The position numbers and the translations under genes are program-made. From H111-94 sp034436045 (lineage in GTDB: Bacteria > Chloroflexota > Ktedonobacteria > Ktedonobacterales > Ktedonobacteraceae), in contig DAOTVZ010000096.1 in the NCBI GenBank assembly GCA_034436045.1, positions 1 to 21,214 of the forward strand: a stretch of 21,214 nt of DNA, in the 5' to 3' direction. The first letter of the stretch is position 1. Each line of letters starts with the position of its first letter. The notes beneath the pieces are model-generated. The model ran no database searches and was not told the DNA's origin. It saw only the letters and a list, made by a program, of their open reading frames with translations. Positions 8,562 to 15,036 of this stretch are shown piece after piece.

Positions 8562-9431
8562 TCAAGCATCTTGCAGCCCGGCGTCGATCAACGCTCGTCG
8601 CCACGTCTCCGTCATATTGAGGACTTCGGCCCAGGCTTCAAGCAGAGGCAGATCGAGAACGGGTGCCTGCACTTTGAGCATCCCCAGGATATCGTGCCAT
8701 TCGGCATCATCGTGCATGCCATCCGTGCGTGATCGCTCGTCTTGCTGATAGCGCCGCAACTTGAACAGAATCATTTCGCAGGCCGAGGCGAGCCAGATGG
8801 GAGGGGTGTTCTCATCAAGGGCGTGTTGACTGACAAGCTGGTGCATGCAGGTATCGAAAGCCCCTCGTTTGAACAGGATCACATCCACCTTCATCAAGGA
8901 AGCCAGGTGAATCAACGAGTACGAGGTGCGGCTGCCTACTGCCTCTCGGATTTCACCTTCATCCAGGATGTAGCACGGCTTGAGCAAGTCGAGCAGGGGA
9001 GCGATGGCGTGTGCAGGCAAGTCCACCACCAGGTCGATGTCCCGCGCCAGTTGCTGCATCCCATGCAGAGAGCTGGCAATCGAGCCGCCAAGATACACTG
9101 GCACGTGCAACTGCTCAAAGGCCTGCAGCGCCGGAAGCAGAACTGCCATGAGGTCGATGGGCTGCACATGCCAGTCCTCATGCCTCTCCAGAGCCTTCTG
9201 CACACGCTGGGCGAGCATGGCTCCATAGACGCATGAGAGAACGTGAACGGCAGCATCCTGTTCGCTGGCCACCGGGTGTCTCTCCAGCCATGTGTGGATA
9301 CTCGACCGCAAGGAGCTCTGCGTGAGGGACTGCACGAGCCGAAAACGTTTACTCATTGGGGCTAGACGGATCAGTTCAATCATGACCCGCTCAGTCTCGG
9401 CATGGGTATCGATGGATTGTGTTCTCATCAT
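8562..9431 (-). CDS. Nucleotidyltransferase-fold protein with extra N-terminal helical domain
   Basis: About 289 residues. Counting from the GTG at 9437, residues 1-95 form a helical, charged domain (LAPMSKRFRLVQSLTQ and following) that I do not recognise. Residues ~96-291 repeat the fold of the neighbouring gene: GGS at 117-119, metal ligands D133/D135 (ARDIDLVV), D185 (MKVDVIL), K226 (ILFKLRRY) and W247/D249 (EWHDILGM). The catalytic residues look intact. ATG at 9431 is preferred because GAGG lies 5 nt upstream, while the GTG at 9437 overlaps that site. A promoter ends about 10 nt upstream, giving a very short leader. A gap of about 120 nt to the second paralogue suggests cotranscription. 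The extra domain could supply target binding or act as a built-in inhibitor; that is inference. Confidence 0.72.
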   Translation of the reverse strand: MMRTQSIDTHAETERVMIELIRLAPMSKRFRLVQSLTQSSLRSSIHTWLERHPVASEQDAAVHVLSCVYGAMLAQRVQKALERHEDWHVQPIDLMAVLLPALQAFEQLHVPVYLGGSIASSLHGMQQLARDIDLVVDLPAHAIAPLLDLLKPCYILDEGEIREAVGSRTSYSLIHLASLMKVDVILFKRGAFDTCMHQLVSQHALDENTPPIWLASACEMILFKLRRYQQDERSRTDGMHDDAEWHDILGMLKVQAPVLDLPLLEAWAEVLNMTETWRRALIDAGLQDA

Positions 9432-9447
9432 CTGCACCTCATTCTAG

Positions 9448-9476
9448 AGTGTACGAGGATCATCCTTGTAAGTCAA
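9448..9476 (-). promoter_or_regulatory. Promoter of the nucleotidyltransferase pair
   Basis: Minus strand TTGACT (9471-9476), a 17-nt spacer and TACACT (9448-9453). The predicted start of transcription is around 9441, only ~10 nt before the ATG at 9431, so the mRNA would have an extremely short leader. The IS begins 16 nt beyond the -35 box. Confidence 0.6.
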
Positions 9477-9491
9477 GAGATCTTCTTTTCC

Positions 9492-9517
9492 GTGACTGTT
9501 CAAAGGCTGGTAAAACT
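9492..9517 (+). repeat. Left terminal inverted repeat of the IS
   Basis: 26 bases beginning GTGACTGTTCAAAG. It contains the probable -35 box (TTCAAA, 9499-9504) of the transposase promoter. Confidence 0.85.
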
Positions 9518-9527
9518 GAGGTACAAT
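9499..9527 (+). promoter_or_regulatory. Transposase promoter overlapping the left IS end
   Basis: TTCAAA (9499-9504), 17-nt spacer, TACAAT (9522-9527). AAGGAGG at 9544-9550 then lies 9 nt before the ATG at 9560. With its -35 box in the terminal repeat, transposase binding could repress its own gene. Confidence 0.5.
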
Positions 9528-9559
9528 AGAGAGAAGAGCGTTCAAGGAGGGACGAAAGG

Positions 9560-10726
9560 ATGCGCTTACACCTGCTGTTACCGAAAGTGGAACCAGAGAA
9601 GTGGGAAGAATCAACCAGATGTGTGTACCCTGGCTGTGCTGGCAAGAGGTTTCGACTCCATCAGCCGGTCAAGAAGCCCCTTCGCGAGACGATCTACCAG
9701 GAAGTGCAGGTGTATCGCTACCAATGCCTCAAGTGCCAGCGCACCTTCCGGGTCTATCCACAAGGAACCAGCGGTGCCCAAACCTCTCAGCGAGTCAAAG
9801 GCTTAGCCGTCCTCCTCTCTCTGTTAGGCTTAAGTTATGGAGCCGTTTCGCTCACCTTAGAGGCGTTGGGAGTGCAGATGGCCCGCAGCTCTGTCTATGC
9901 ACTTGTTCAGGAGGCAGCCAGCCACGTTCCTGATCTCAAACGAGACCGGGTCTGTGAGGGAGTCAAGACGCCAGCGCTGGGAGGAGACCTGACCACGGTG
10001 AAATGCAAAGGGAAGTGGCTGCCGTTAGGCATAGCGGTTGATCCGCTCACCGGCCTAGTCTTGAGCGTGGACACGCTCTCGGCTGAGGATACACAAACCC
10101 TGAGAGACTGGATTGAGCCGATTGCTCACAGCGTGGGAGCCCAGGTGCTGGTGACCGACGATGCCGATGGCTTTAAGACGGTTGCCGATGAGATCGGCAC
10201 CCAGCACCAGGTGTGCAAAAGCCATGTCAAGCGCAACACTGAGGCGCTGATCGAGCGTTGAGAGTCTCTGGTTGCCCAGGATCGTGATGGCTCTCTGGCG
10301 GCCATTGACGTCAGCGGAGAGCAGGCCAGAGCTGATTTGCGTCGCTTGGGTGAACTGATCAAGAGCCGGAGACGTGAGCAAGGAGCTGAACTGGAAGCCA
10401 TGCATCGGCGTTATCTGCAAGCCAGCCCGCCATCAGAAGGAGAGCATCAGAGGCTGGCGTATCGCCTCCGCTTGCTGTATCTGGATCGCTGGAACCTCTG
10501 GCACCGCCTCACCCGCTATCGGAGCTGGAAGGGCCCCAAAGGGGAGAAACTGGATGGAACCAACAACGCGTGCGAGCGGGCCATTGGCTGGTGGATCAAA
10601 GAACGCTCTCGCCCCATGCGAGGCTACCAAGTGCCTCAGAATGCCGAGCGTGTCAGCCGCTTGCTCGCCTGGTGCGGCAACTTTCTCAACCGAGGGGGGG
10701 CCGATCTGGGAATGCTCCTGTCGTAA
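9560..10726 (+). pseudogene. DDE transposase interrupted by a single in-frame TGA
   Basis: One frame runs from the ATG at 9560 to the TAA at 10724-10726, about 388 codons, broken only by TGA at 10259-10261 (codon 234). The sequence on both sides is in the same frame and continuous in character, so this is a nonsense change, probably from CGA or TGG. The N-terminus has a zinc finger (C21, C26, C56, C59). The DDE catalytic residues are probably D143 (GGDLTTVK), D200 (VTDDADGFK) and E339 (TNNACERAIG). The stop falls between the second D and the E, so the truncated 233-residue product lacks the last catalytic residue and should be inactive unless TGA is read through. A sequencing error would also explain it. 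The upstream SD is excellent. Confidence 0.85.
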
Positions 10727-10772
10727 AGATCGATGGGGCCGAGCACCCTTTTGGGTTTTTCCTTGAACCTCC

Positions 10773-10798
10773 ACTTTTACCGAACTTTGAACAGTCAC
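10773..10798 (-). repeat. Right terminal inverted repeat of the IS
   Basis: On the minus strand it begins GTGACTGTTCAAAG and matches the left end except for about four positions. Confidence 0.85.
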
Positions 10799-10813
10799 AC
10801 GCATGACGCTTTC

Positions 10814-10842
10814 TTGTATCAGTATTCTAAAAGTTGTATACT
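10814..10842 (+). promoter_or_regulatory. Promoter of the Clp N-domain gene
   Basis: TTGTAT (10814-10819), 17-nt spacer, TATACT (10837-10842). It is just outside the right end of the IS (10798) and about 50 nt upstream of the start codon. Confidence 0.65.
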
Positions 10843-10894
10843 GTCATGAGTAAGCAGTAGTTTTGCATCTCGAACAAGACACAGGGAGGATTTG

Positions 10895-11413
10895 ATGGCT
10901 GAGCCTCCTCTTCCACCGTATCAAACAGGCTTTCATTGGCATGCCCTCTCCAGCTCAGTTCCTGAAGAGGAGAGTGTCCCCCCTTTCGCCGATCCAGAAA
11001 TCTCTGAACTGCTCCGCATCAGTCACAACCATACCACGCGACAAGCCAGAATTGCTATACGTCGAGCAGTCCAGGCGATGCTTCATTTCAAGCATAGTAT
11101 GCTTGGTACGGAGCATCTCTTATTAGGCATTTTGTCTACCCCTGATCAGCAACTGACGAGTGTGCTAGCAAAGAATGGTCTTGACCGTGTGCAGGTACAC
11201 AAAGCATTTGAAGCAGCATTCGTCTATGCGGATGTGATGCGACCCCCGGTCATTCTTGTGACTCCTTCCTGCAAACAGACGTTTCGGCGTGCCGTGGAAG
11301 AAGCTTCCAACCAGCAGGTACCAGTCACTCCAAGCCATCTTTTATTTAGTATTCGTCAAGAAGATACCGGTATGGCTCAAGCGTTCCTCAAGCATTGGAA
11401 TATTACCTATTGA
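10895..11413 (+). CDS. Free-standing Clp N-terminal (Clp R) domain protein
   Basis: A 172-residue protein. Residues 1-45 are Pro- and Glu-rich and probably disordered. Two Clp-N repeats follow at ~51-108 (ARIAIRRAVQAM, GTEHLLLGIL) and ~122-172 (LVTPSCKQTFRRAVEEA, PSHLLFSIRQED). In ClpA/ClpC/ClpB this domain recruits substrates and adaptors to the AAA+ ring. Here no AAA+ module or protease follows, so it may be an adaptor, a decoy or a sensor that competes for ClpC partners; that is inference. I start at the ATG at 10895 rather than the adjoining TTG at 10892. GGGAGGA at 10884-10890 is the ribosome-binding site. It is a single-gene transcript with its own promoter, closed by the hairpin at 11453-11519. 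Confidence 0.85.
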   Translation: MAEPPLPPYQTGFHWHALSSSVPEEESVPPFADPEISELLRISHNHTTRQARIAIRRAVQAMLHFKHSMLGTEHLLLGILSTPDQQLTSVLAKNGLDRVQVHKAFEAAFVYADVMRPPVILVTPSCKQTFRRAVEEASNQQVPVTPSHLLFSIRQEDTGMAQAFLKHWNITY

Positions 11414-11452
11414 TAAGCCTATCGAGAAATAGATAACGATAGTTCATGGGGT

Positions 11453-11519
11453 GAGCAGAAGAGGGGAAGAAATGCTGCCGATCCAGGACAACCACCACCA
11501 GTTCTTCCCCTCTTTGCTC
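11453..11519. terminator. Bidirectional terminator-like hairpin between convergent genes
   Basis: A long stem pairs GAGCA plus AAGAGGGGAAGAA (11453-11471, one bulged G at 11458) with 11502-11519, around a 30-nt loop. It fills most of the 108-nt gap between the Clp N-domain gene and the secreted-protein gene. Confidence 0.6.
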
Positions 11520-11521
11520 GG

Positions 11522-12118
11522 CTAAGTAAACGTGTATGTGGGAGTAGTGGTATCACCAATAGCCGTTGCCGTAGGAGAATAATAGGCTGATGTCTCTGCA
11601 TACCCTTGGATCTGATAACTGACAGGGTAGTAGGGAAATGTATTTCCATAGCAAATTGTCGAATAATCACCTGACCATCGGAAGCTCCGCGTTGGCGCGA
11701 GGCTCCCGTTCCCGTAGTATGTATCGGACGGGCCAGCAGTAGAACCCCCATTGCAAATGACATCAGTATCCCAGGACAATTCCACACTGCTTACAGCTAT
11801 GGAGCAATTATTCACAACAGAGGTGTAAACCTCAATCACATCCAACTGAGGATTCTGCATATTCATCGTGACACCAAGACAAGGAATCTCGATATCCTGG
11901 GGAGTCACCTCGAAAGCCATCGTCCAGGTTTTTCCCGCGAAACTCGTAGTAGCCGATGGCCCATCCTCATGGCGGCTCAGGAGTTTCCACACAAATTCTG
12001 GACGATGGGATGAAGATGCTGCAAAAGCAGTATTCCCTGTACCAAGCAGGACAATGAACAAGAGGCTTGCAGGAAGCAGGAAGTTGACCCCAACCTGTCT
12101 AAGAAAAGCCATTGGCAT
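11522..12118 (-). CDS. Secreted four-cysteine protein of unknown function
   Basis: A 198-residue protein. Residues 1-33 form a clear Sec signal peptide, with a hydrophobic core from FLLPASLLFIVLLG and an A-F-A cleavage site before ASSS. The mature part of about 165 residues is rich in Ser, Thr, Tyr and Asn and looks beta-sheet-like. Its four cysteines (in IPCLGV, NNCSIA, VICNGG and TICYGN) could form two disulfides. I do not recognise a family. The frame is open back to 12316, but that extension has no protein character. The ATG at 12118 follows AAGGA by 7 nt and begins directly with the signal peptide. An ATG at 12112 is a near-equivalent alternative. It probably acts outside the cell. Confidence 0.7.
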   Translation of the reverse strand: MPMAFLRQVGVNFLLPASLLFIVLLGTGNTAFAASSSHRPEFVWKLLSRHEDGPSATTSFAGKTWTMAFEVTPQDIEIPCLGVTMNMQNPQLDVIEVYTSVVNNCSIAVSSVELSWDTDVICNGGSTAGPSDTYYGNGSLAPTRSFRWSGDYSTICYGNTFPYYPVSYQIQGYAETSAYYSPTATAIGDTTTPTYTFT

Positions 12119-12199
12119 AGGATTTTCCTTTCCATTTTCAGGGGCAAAAATCTCTCCATAGGCGTTCGTGGGTGGTGGTGTCCGCTTCTCCACAAGAAG

Positions 12200-12229
12200 G
12201 GCTGTTCGCCTCCTTACGGGCGAACAGCC
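12200..12229. repeat. Perfect 11-bp inverted repeat
   Basis: GGCTGTTCGCC (12200-12210) and GGCGAACAGCC (12219-12229) flank an 8-nt loop. No T-run follows, so it may be an RNA structure or a protein-binding site rather than a terminator. It is ~80 nt upstream of the secreted-protein start. Confidence 0.55.
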
Positions 12230-12333
12230 GCAGGCCGTCGGAGCCATCCACCCGGAACTCTCCACACACACGGCTTGCGACAAGCATAGCATGCTGCTGG
12301 CAGGCAGCGTGTCCAACCGACTCGTGTCCTGGC

Positions 12334-12429
12334 CCGTTGCCGCTCACGTGGCTGCTTCTGTGGCTGCTCCCCTTTCGCTTGCCGTTGTCGCTCACGTGGC
12401 TGCTCCTGTGATTGCTCCCCTCTGCCGTC
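12334..12429 (+). repeat. Tandem duplication, two ~48-bp units
   Basis: Units begin CCGTTG(C/T)CGCTCACGTGG at 12334 and 12382. The first ~41 bases match with about five differences and the ends diverge. Confidence 0.6.
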
Positions 12430-12729
12430 CTGCTGTTGCCAACGGTGGCATACCTGTGATTCTTTGCCGCCACGACGCCTGCTCGTCGGCTAGACTCTCA
12501 GGGAAGGGAAAGCGTGGCAGGCGGAGAAATCCCCTATGTCTTCATGGCGGGTACTACTCCCTTTTTGCCCCTTTCCGGCTTTGCTGGGAGGTGTGGGATG
12601 CCACTGAGGGCGTGGAGGTCGCTGCCAGCCTTTGGCAAGCTGTTCCCTGGGGCGGAAGCCAATCCTTTCTTCAAACAAGGAGCACTGGCCTATGGCAGTC
12701 TTCTTCCATAAGGGGGAACAGCCAGGAAG

Positions 12730-12932
12730 GTGAGCAAGCGAACCGACGAGCAACATGCCTGGTCGCCCACTGGACTGGATCGCCGACTACCGCGTGCTGG
12801 CGCAAACCGCGCCGGGTGATATCCGCCATGCGCTGCCCACTCAGCCGCCAACGAACGGTCGGAAGCGATGGAGACTATCCTGGCAGATTTTGAATGGGTG
12901 TTGATGCCGGGCATTACGCATTGGAGAACGTG
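12730..12932 (+). pseudogene. Truncated, frameshifted remnant of a PLP-dependent aromatic amino acid decarboxylase
   Basis: Reading across frames gives the N-terminal landmarks of group II decarboxylases (aromatic-L-amino-acid/tyrosine decarboxylase family): TDEQHA in frame 1 (from GTG 12730), DWIADYRVLAQTAPGDIRHA in frame 2 (~12772-12850), and SEAMETILADFEWVLMPG then ITHW back in frame 1 (12859-12924). The last is the family's PG-(I/V)-THW motif. Two small indels separate the frames. Right after THW, where intact enzymes continue with a HPxFFAYF-like segment, the sequence changes and a TGA follows at 12930. So only the first ~65 residues survive, without the PLP-binding lysine. It abuts the beta-propeller gene and marks an old recombination junction. 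Confidence 0.65.
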
Positions 12933-12935
12933 AAC

Positions 12936-14027
12936 ATGAGTACGAACCCGAAAACCAGGCTCACCTGGTCGCTGGTCATCCTGCTGGCACTGACCACTAT
13001 TGCCACATCGGTGAGCTACGCCGTGAGCGCACATACGGCGCAGACGCAGGATGGGCCGCATCACCTGCGGCAGATCGCTCTCATCACCGGGCCTGGGATC
13101 CCGCCACGGGGTCTGTGGGCCTTCGATATCAGTTTCGTCGATGACCAGAGCCAGATCTACTACCTGGCAGATGCGAGTAACGCCAGCGTGGATCTGATCG
13201 ATACGCGCACCGACACGCTCATCGGTCAGATCGGCGGCTTTCGTGGATTTCACGGAAGCATCGAGACGCAGGGACCCGGCGGCGTGCTGGTGGACGACCT
13301 GGGGCAACTCTGGGCATCCGATGGCGATAGCACGGTCAAGCTCATCGACCTCTCCTCGCGCACCATTGTTGCCACGCTGCATACGGGAGGCGCGAAGCGG
13401 GCCGATGAGATGGCCTACGATCCGCAGGATCAGCTCCTGCTCGTGACCAACGGCTCGGAGGCCGTCCCTTTCGCGACATTCATCTCCGTCACCAGACACG
13501 CCATTGTGGGCAAGCTGGTCTTCGCGGGTGCGGATGGCGGCCTGGAGGCACCCGTGTTTGACGCCCAGACACACCTGTTCTACCTCTCTGTGCCCGCCAA
13601 CAAGCGCTACCCGGGTGGAGCGGTTGCGGTCGTTGACCCACTGACGCAGCAGCTTGTCAGGGAATACCCTCTCCCCGCCTGCGATCCGAGCGGCATCGCG
13701 CTTGACCCGGCCACCCAGGACTTGCTGCTGGGCTGCTCTGGACATCCTGTGATCGTCAGCGCGCTCTCCGGGCAGGTCGTGGCAACCATTCTGCAGACGA
13801 GCGGCTGCGACGAGGTGTGGTACAACCGGGGCGACCAGCGCTTCTACCTGGCCGCCTTCAACAACCCCAGCGGCCCGGTGCTCTCGGTCGTTGATGCCGA
13901 GACTGGTGCCTGGGTCGAGAATGTCCCCACCGTGAAGAAGGCCCACAGCGTGGCAGTCGATCCAATCACCAACCACATCTTCGTCCCCGAAACCGGGCGT
14001 GGGATCGTCGTCTACGCCCAAACGTGA
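12936..14027 (+). CDS. Exported YVTN-type beta-propeller protein
   Basis: A 363-residue protein with an N-terminal signal peptide or anchor (residues ~8-32, a hydrophobic core from LVILLAL before an A-V-S-A site). Repeated beta-propeller blades follow, of the form V(D/K)LID-x-R-T-x-T-(L/I)-(I/V)-x-(Q/T) and A-(Y/L)-D-P-x-(D/T)-x-x-LL(V/L). Such proteins act as extracellular binding scaffolds, and some relatives are lactonases or PQQ-like enzymes. No catalytic residues can be named here. The ATG at 12936 is preferred to the longer frame from 12894, because the extension lies inside the decarboxylase remnant, whereas GGAG at 12923-12926 fits 9 nt upstream. It is the first gene of a seven-gene operon, 26 nt before the next. 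Its role in the pathway is unknown. Confidence 0.75.
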   Translation: MSTNPKTRLTWSLVILLALTTIATSVSYAVSAHTAQTQDGPHHLRQIALITGPGIPPRGLWAFDISFVDDQSQIYYLADASNASVDLIDTRTDTLIGQIGGFRGFHGSIETQGPGGVLVDDLGQLWASDGDSTVKLIDLSSRTIVATLHTGGAKRADEMAYDPQDQLLLVTNGSEAVPFATFISVTRHAIVGKLVFAGADGGLEAPVFDAQTHLFYLSVPANKRYPGGAVAVVDPLTQQLVREYPLPACDPSGIALDPATQDLLLGCSGHPVIVSALSGQVVATILQTSGCDEVWYNRGDQRFYLAAFNNPSGPVLSVVDAETGAWVENVPTVKKAHSVAVDPITNHIFVPETGRGIVVYAQT

Positions 14028-14053
14028 AAGCAACGCCAAGAAAGGAATTTGTT

Positions 14054-14968
14054 ATGAAGCAAAGCATTGGATTCGTCGGGCTGGGTCAGATGGGCCAGCC
14101 CATGGCGCTCAACCTTTTGCACGCAGGATTTGAGCTGCGGGTGTTCGACGTGCGCGAGGAGCGCCTGGCTCCGCTCTTAGAGCAGGGCGCACAGCGTGCG
14201 CAGCGACTCGAAGATGTCACCGAGCCTGGGGGGATCGTAGTCACGATGGTGCCAGATGACAGGACACTCCTCGCAGTAACCCTGGGCGAGGATGGCATCC
14301 TGCGGCGGATTGGTCAGGGCGGCGTCCACCTCTCGCTCAGTACGGTCTCACCGGAGGTAGCGGCGCAACTGGCCAGGGTATACGGAGAGCAAGGGAGCCA
14401 CTACCTGGCCGCGACTGTCCTGGGACGCCCGGAGGTCGCAAGAGCAGCCCAGCTCTCGATCTTTCTCTCTGGACACTCTGGCGCTAAAGGGCGCGTACTT
14501 CCCCTCCTTCAGGTTCTCGGCACGCATATCTATGACCTGGGAGAGCGCGTGGAGGTCGCCAATATCGTCAAACTGGGATACAACTTCCTCATTGCCACAG
14601 CCATCGAGGCCATGGGCGAGGCGGCAGCCCTGGTCGAGCAGTGTGGGGCTGACCGGGCGCAGTTCCTACGTATGCTGGTGGAATCTCCCCTCTTCAAGGG
14701 AGCGGTCTACGAAGGGTACGGTCGCATGATCGGAGAGCGGGACTACAGCGAGGCGCGCTTTCCAGTGGCGATGGGACTCAAGGATGTGGAACTGGTTCTT
14801 CGGGTGGCAGAACACGCCCGTGTGCCGCTGCCGTATGCCGAGATTGTTCACGAACACCTGCGGGCTGCGCAGATGAGCGGGCCCTCGCACGAAGACTGGT
14901 CGGTGCTGGCGGACTTTGTGATGCAGGCTGAGACCGGAGCAGCGGCTGCAGCACGAGCAGGCCGCTGA
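14054..14968 (+). CDS. NAD(P)-dependent beta-hydroxyacid dehydrogenase-like reductase (3-HIBADH/imine reductase superfamily)
   Basis: A 304-residue protein with an N-terminal Rossmann fold (GxGxxG at G9-L-G11-Q-M-G14) and the all-helical C-terminal dimerisation domain of the 6-phosphogluconate dehydrogenase-like superfamily. The substrate-binding STVSP lies at 97-100 and the catalytic lysine is K173 in VKLGYN. Where 3-hydroxyisobutyrate dehydrogenases have DAPVSGG, this protein has ATVLGRPEVA, as in divergent reductases, so I do not assign a substrate. In this operon it probably reduces a keto, or less likely an imine, group of the pathway intermediate. ATG 14054 has AAAGGA 7 nt upstream. The frame opens earlier at 14024, inside the previous gene, and was not used. 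Confidence 0.85.
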   Translation: MKQSIGFVGLGQMGQPMALNLLHAGFELRVFDVREERLAPLLEQGAQRAQRLEDVTEPGGIVVTMVPDDRTLLAVTLGEDGILRRIGQGGVHLSLSTVSPEVAAQLARVYGEQGSHYLAATVLGRPEVARAAQLSIFLSGHSGAKGRVLPLLQVLGTHIYDLGERVEVANIVKLGYNFLIATAIEAMGEAAALVEQCGADRAQFLRMLVESPLFKGAVYEGYGRMIGERDYSEARFPVAMGLKDVELVLRVAEHARVPLPYAEIVHEHLRAAQMSGPSHEDWSVLADFVMQAETGAAAAARAGR

Positions 14969-15036
14969 GGACGTACAAGCCGGTAGCTCGCTCATAGGCG
15001 AGCAGGGCCAGCGAAGGGCAAAGGAAAGAGGGAACG

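Larger units (their letters stand above)
9492..10798 (+). mobile_element. Insertion sequence, 1307 bp, with 26-bp terminal inverted repeats
   Basis: The left end (9492-9517) and the inverted right end (10773-10798) share GTGACTGTTCAAAG exactly, then GGTAAAA with few mismatches, about 22 of 26 positions in all. One DDE transposase frame fills the element. I see no target-site duplication: the left flank ends TTTTCC and the right flank begins ACGCAT. The element separates the nucleotidyltransferase pair from the Clp N-domain gene without disrupting either. I do not assign an IS family with confidence; the zinc-finger plus DDE layout recalls the ISL3/IS66-like groups. Confidence 0.88.
12119..12729. 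other. Gene-free stretch left of the cyclitol-type operon
   Basis: Roughly 600 bases with overlapping ORFs on both strands, none of which has convincing protein character. It contains an 11-bp hairpin (12200-12229) and a 48-bp tandem duplication (12334-12429). It must hold the promoter of the minus-strand secreted protein, and perhaps that of the rightward operon, but no clear -35/-10 pair stands out on either strand. Confidence 0.5.

Noticed and set aside
12334..12429. CRISPR-like repeats
   Set aside because: Only two adjacent diverged copies without spacers; a simple tandem duplication.
12168..12893. Plus-strand open frame of 241 codons in the gap
   Set aside because: Low-complexity translation of the tandem repeat, no SD and no family character. 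Its right part crosses the decarboxylase remnant in a wrong frame.
12690..14039. Long minus-strand open frame (449 codons)
   Set aside because: It is antisense to the beta-propeller gene in GC-rich sequence, resembles no known protein, and the plus-strand gene has a signal peptide, blade repeats and an SD.
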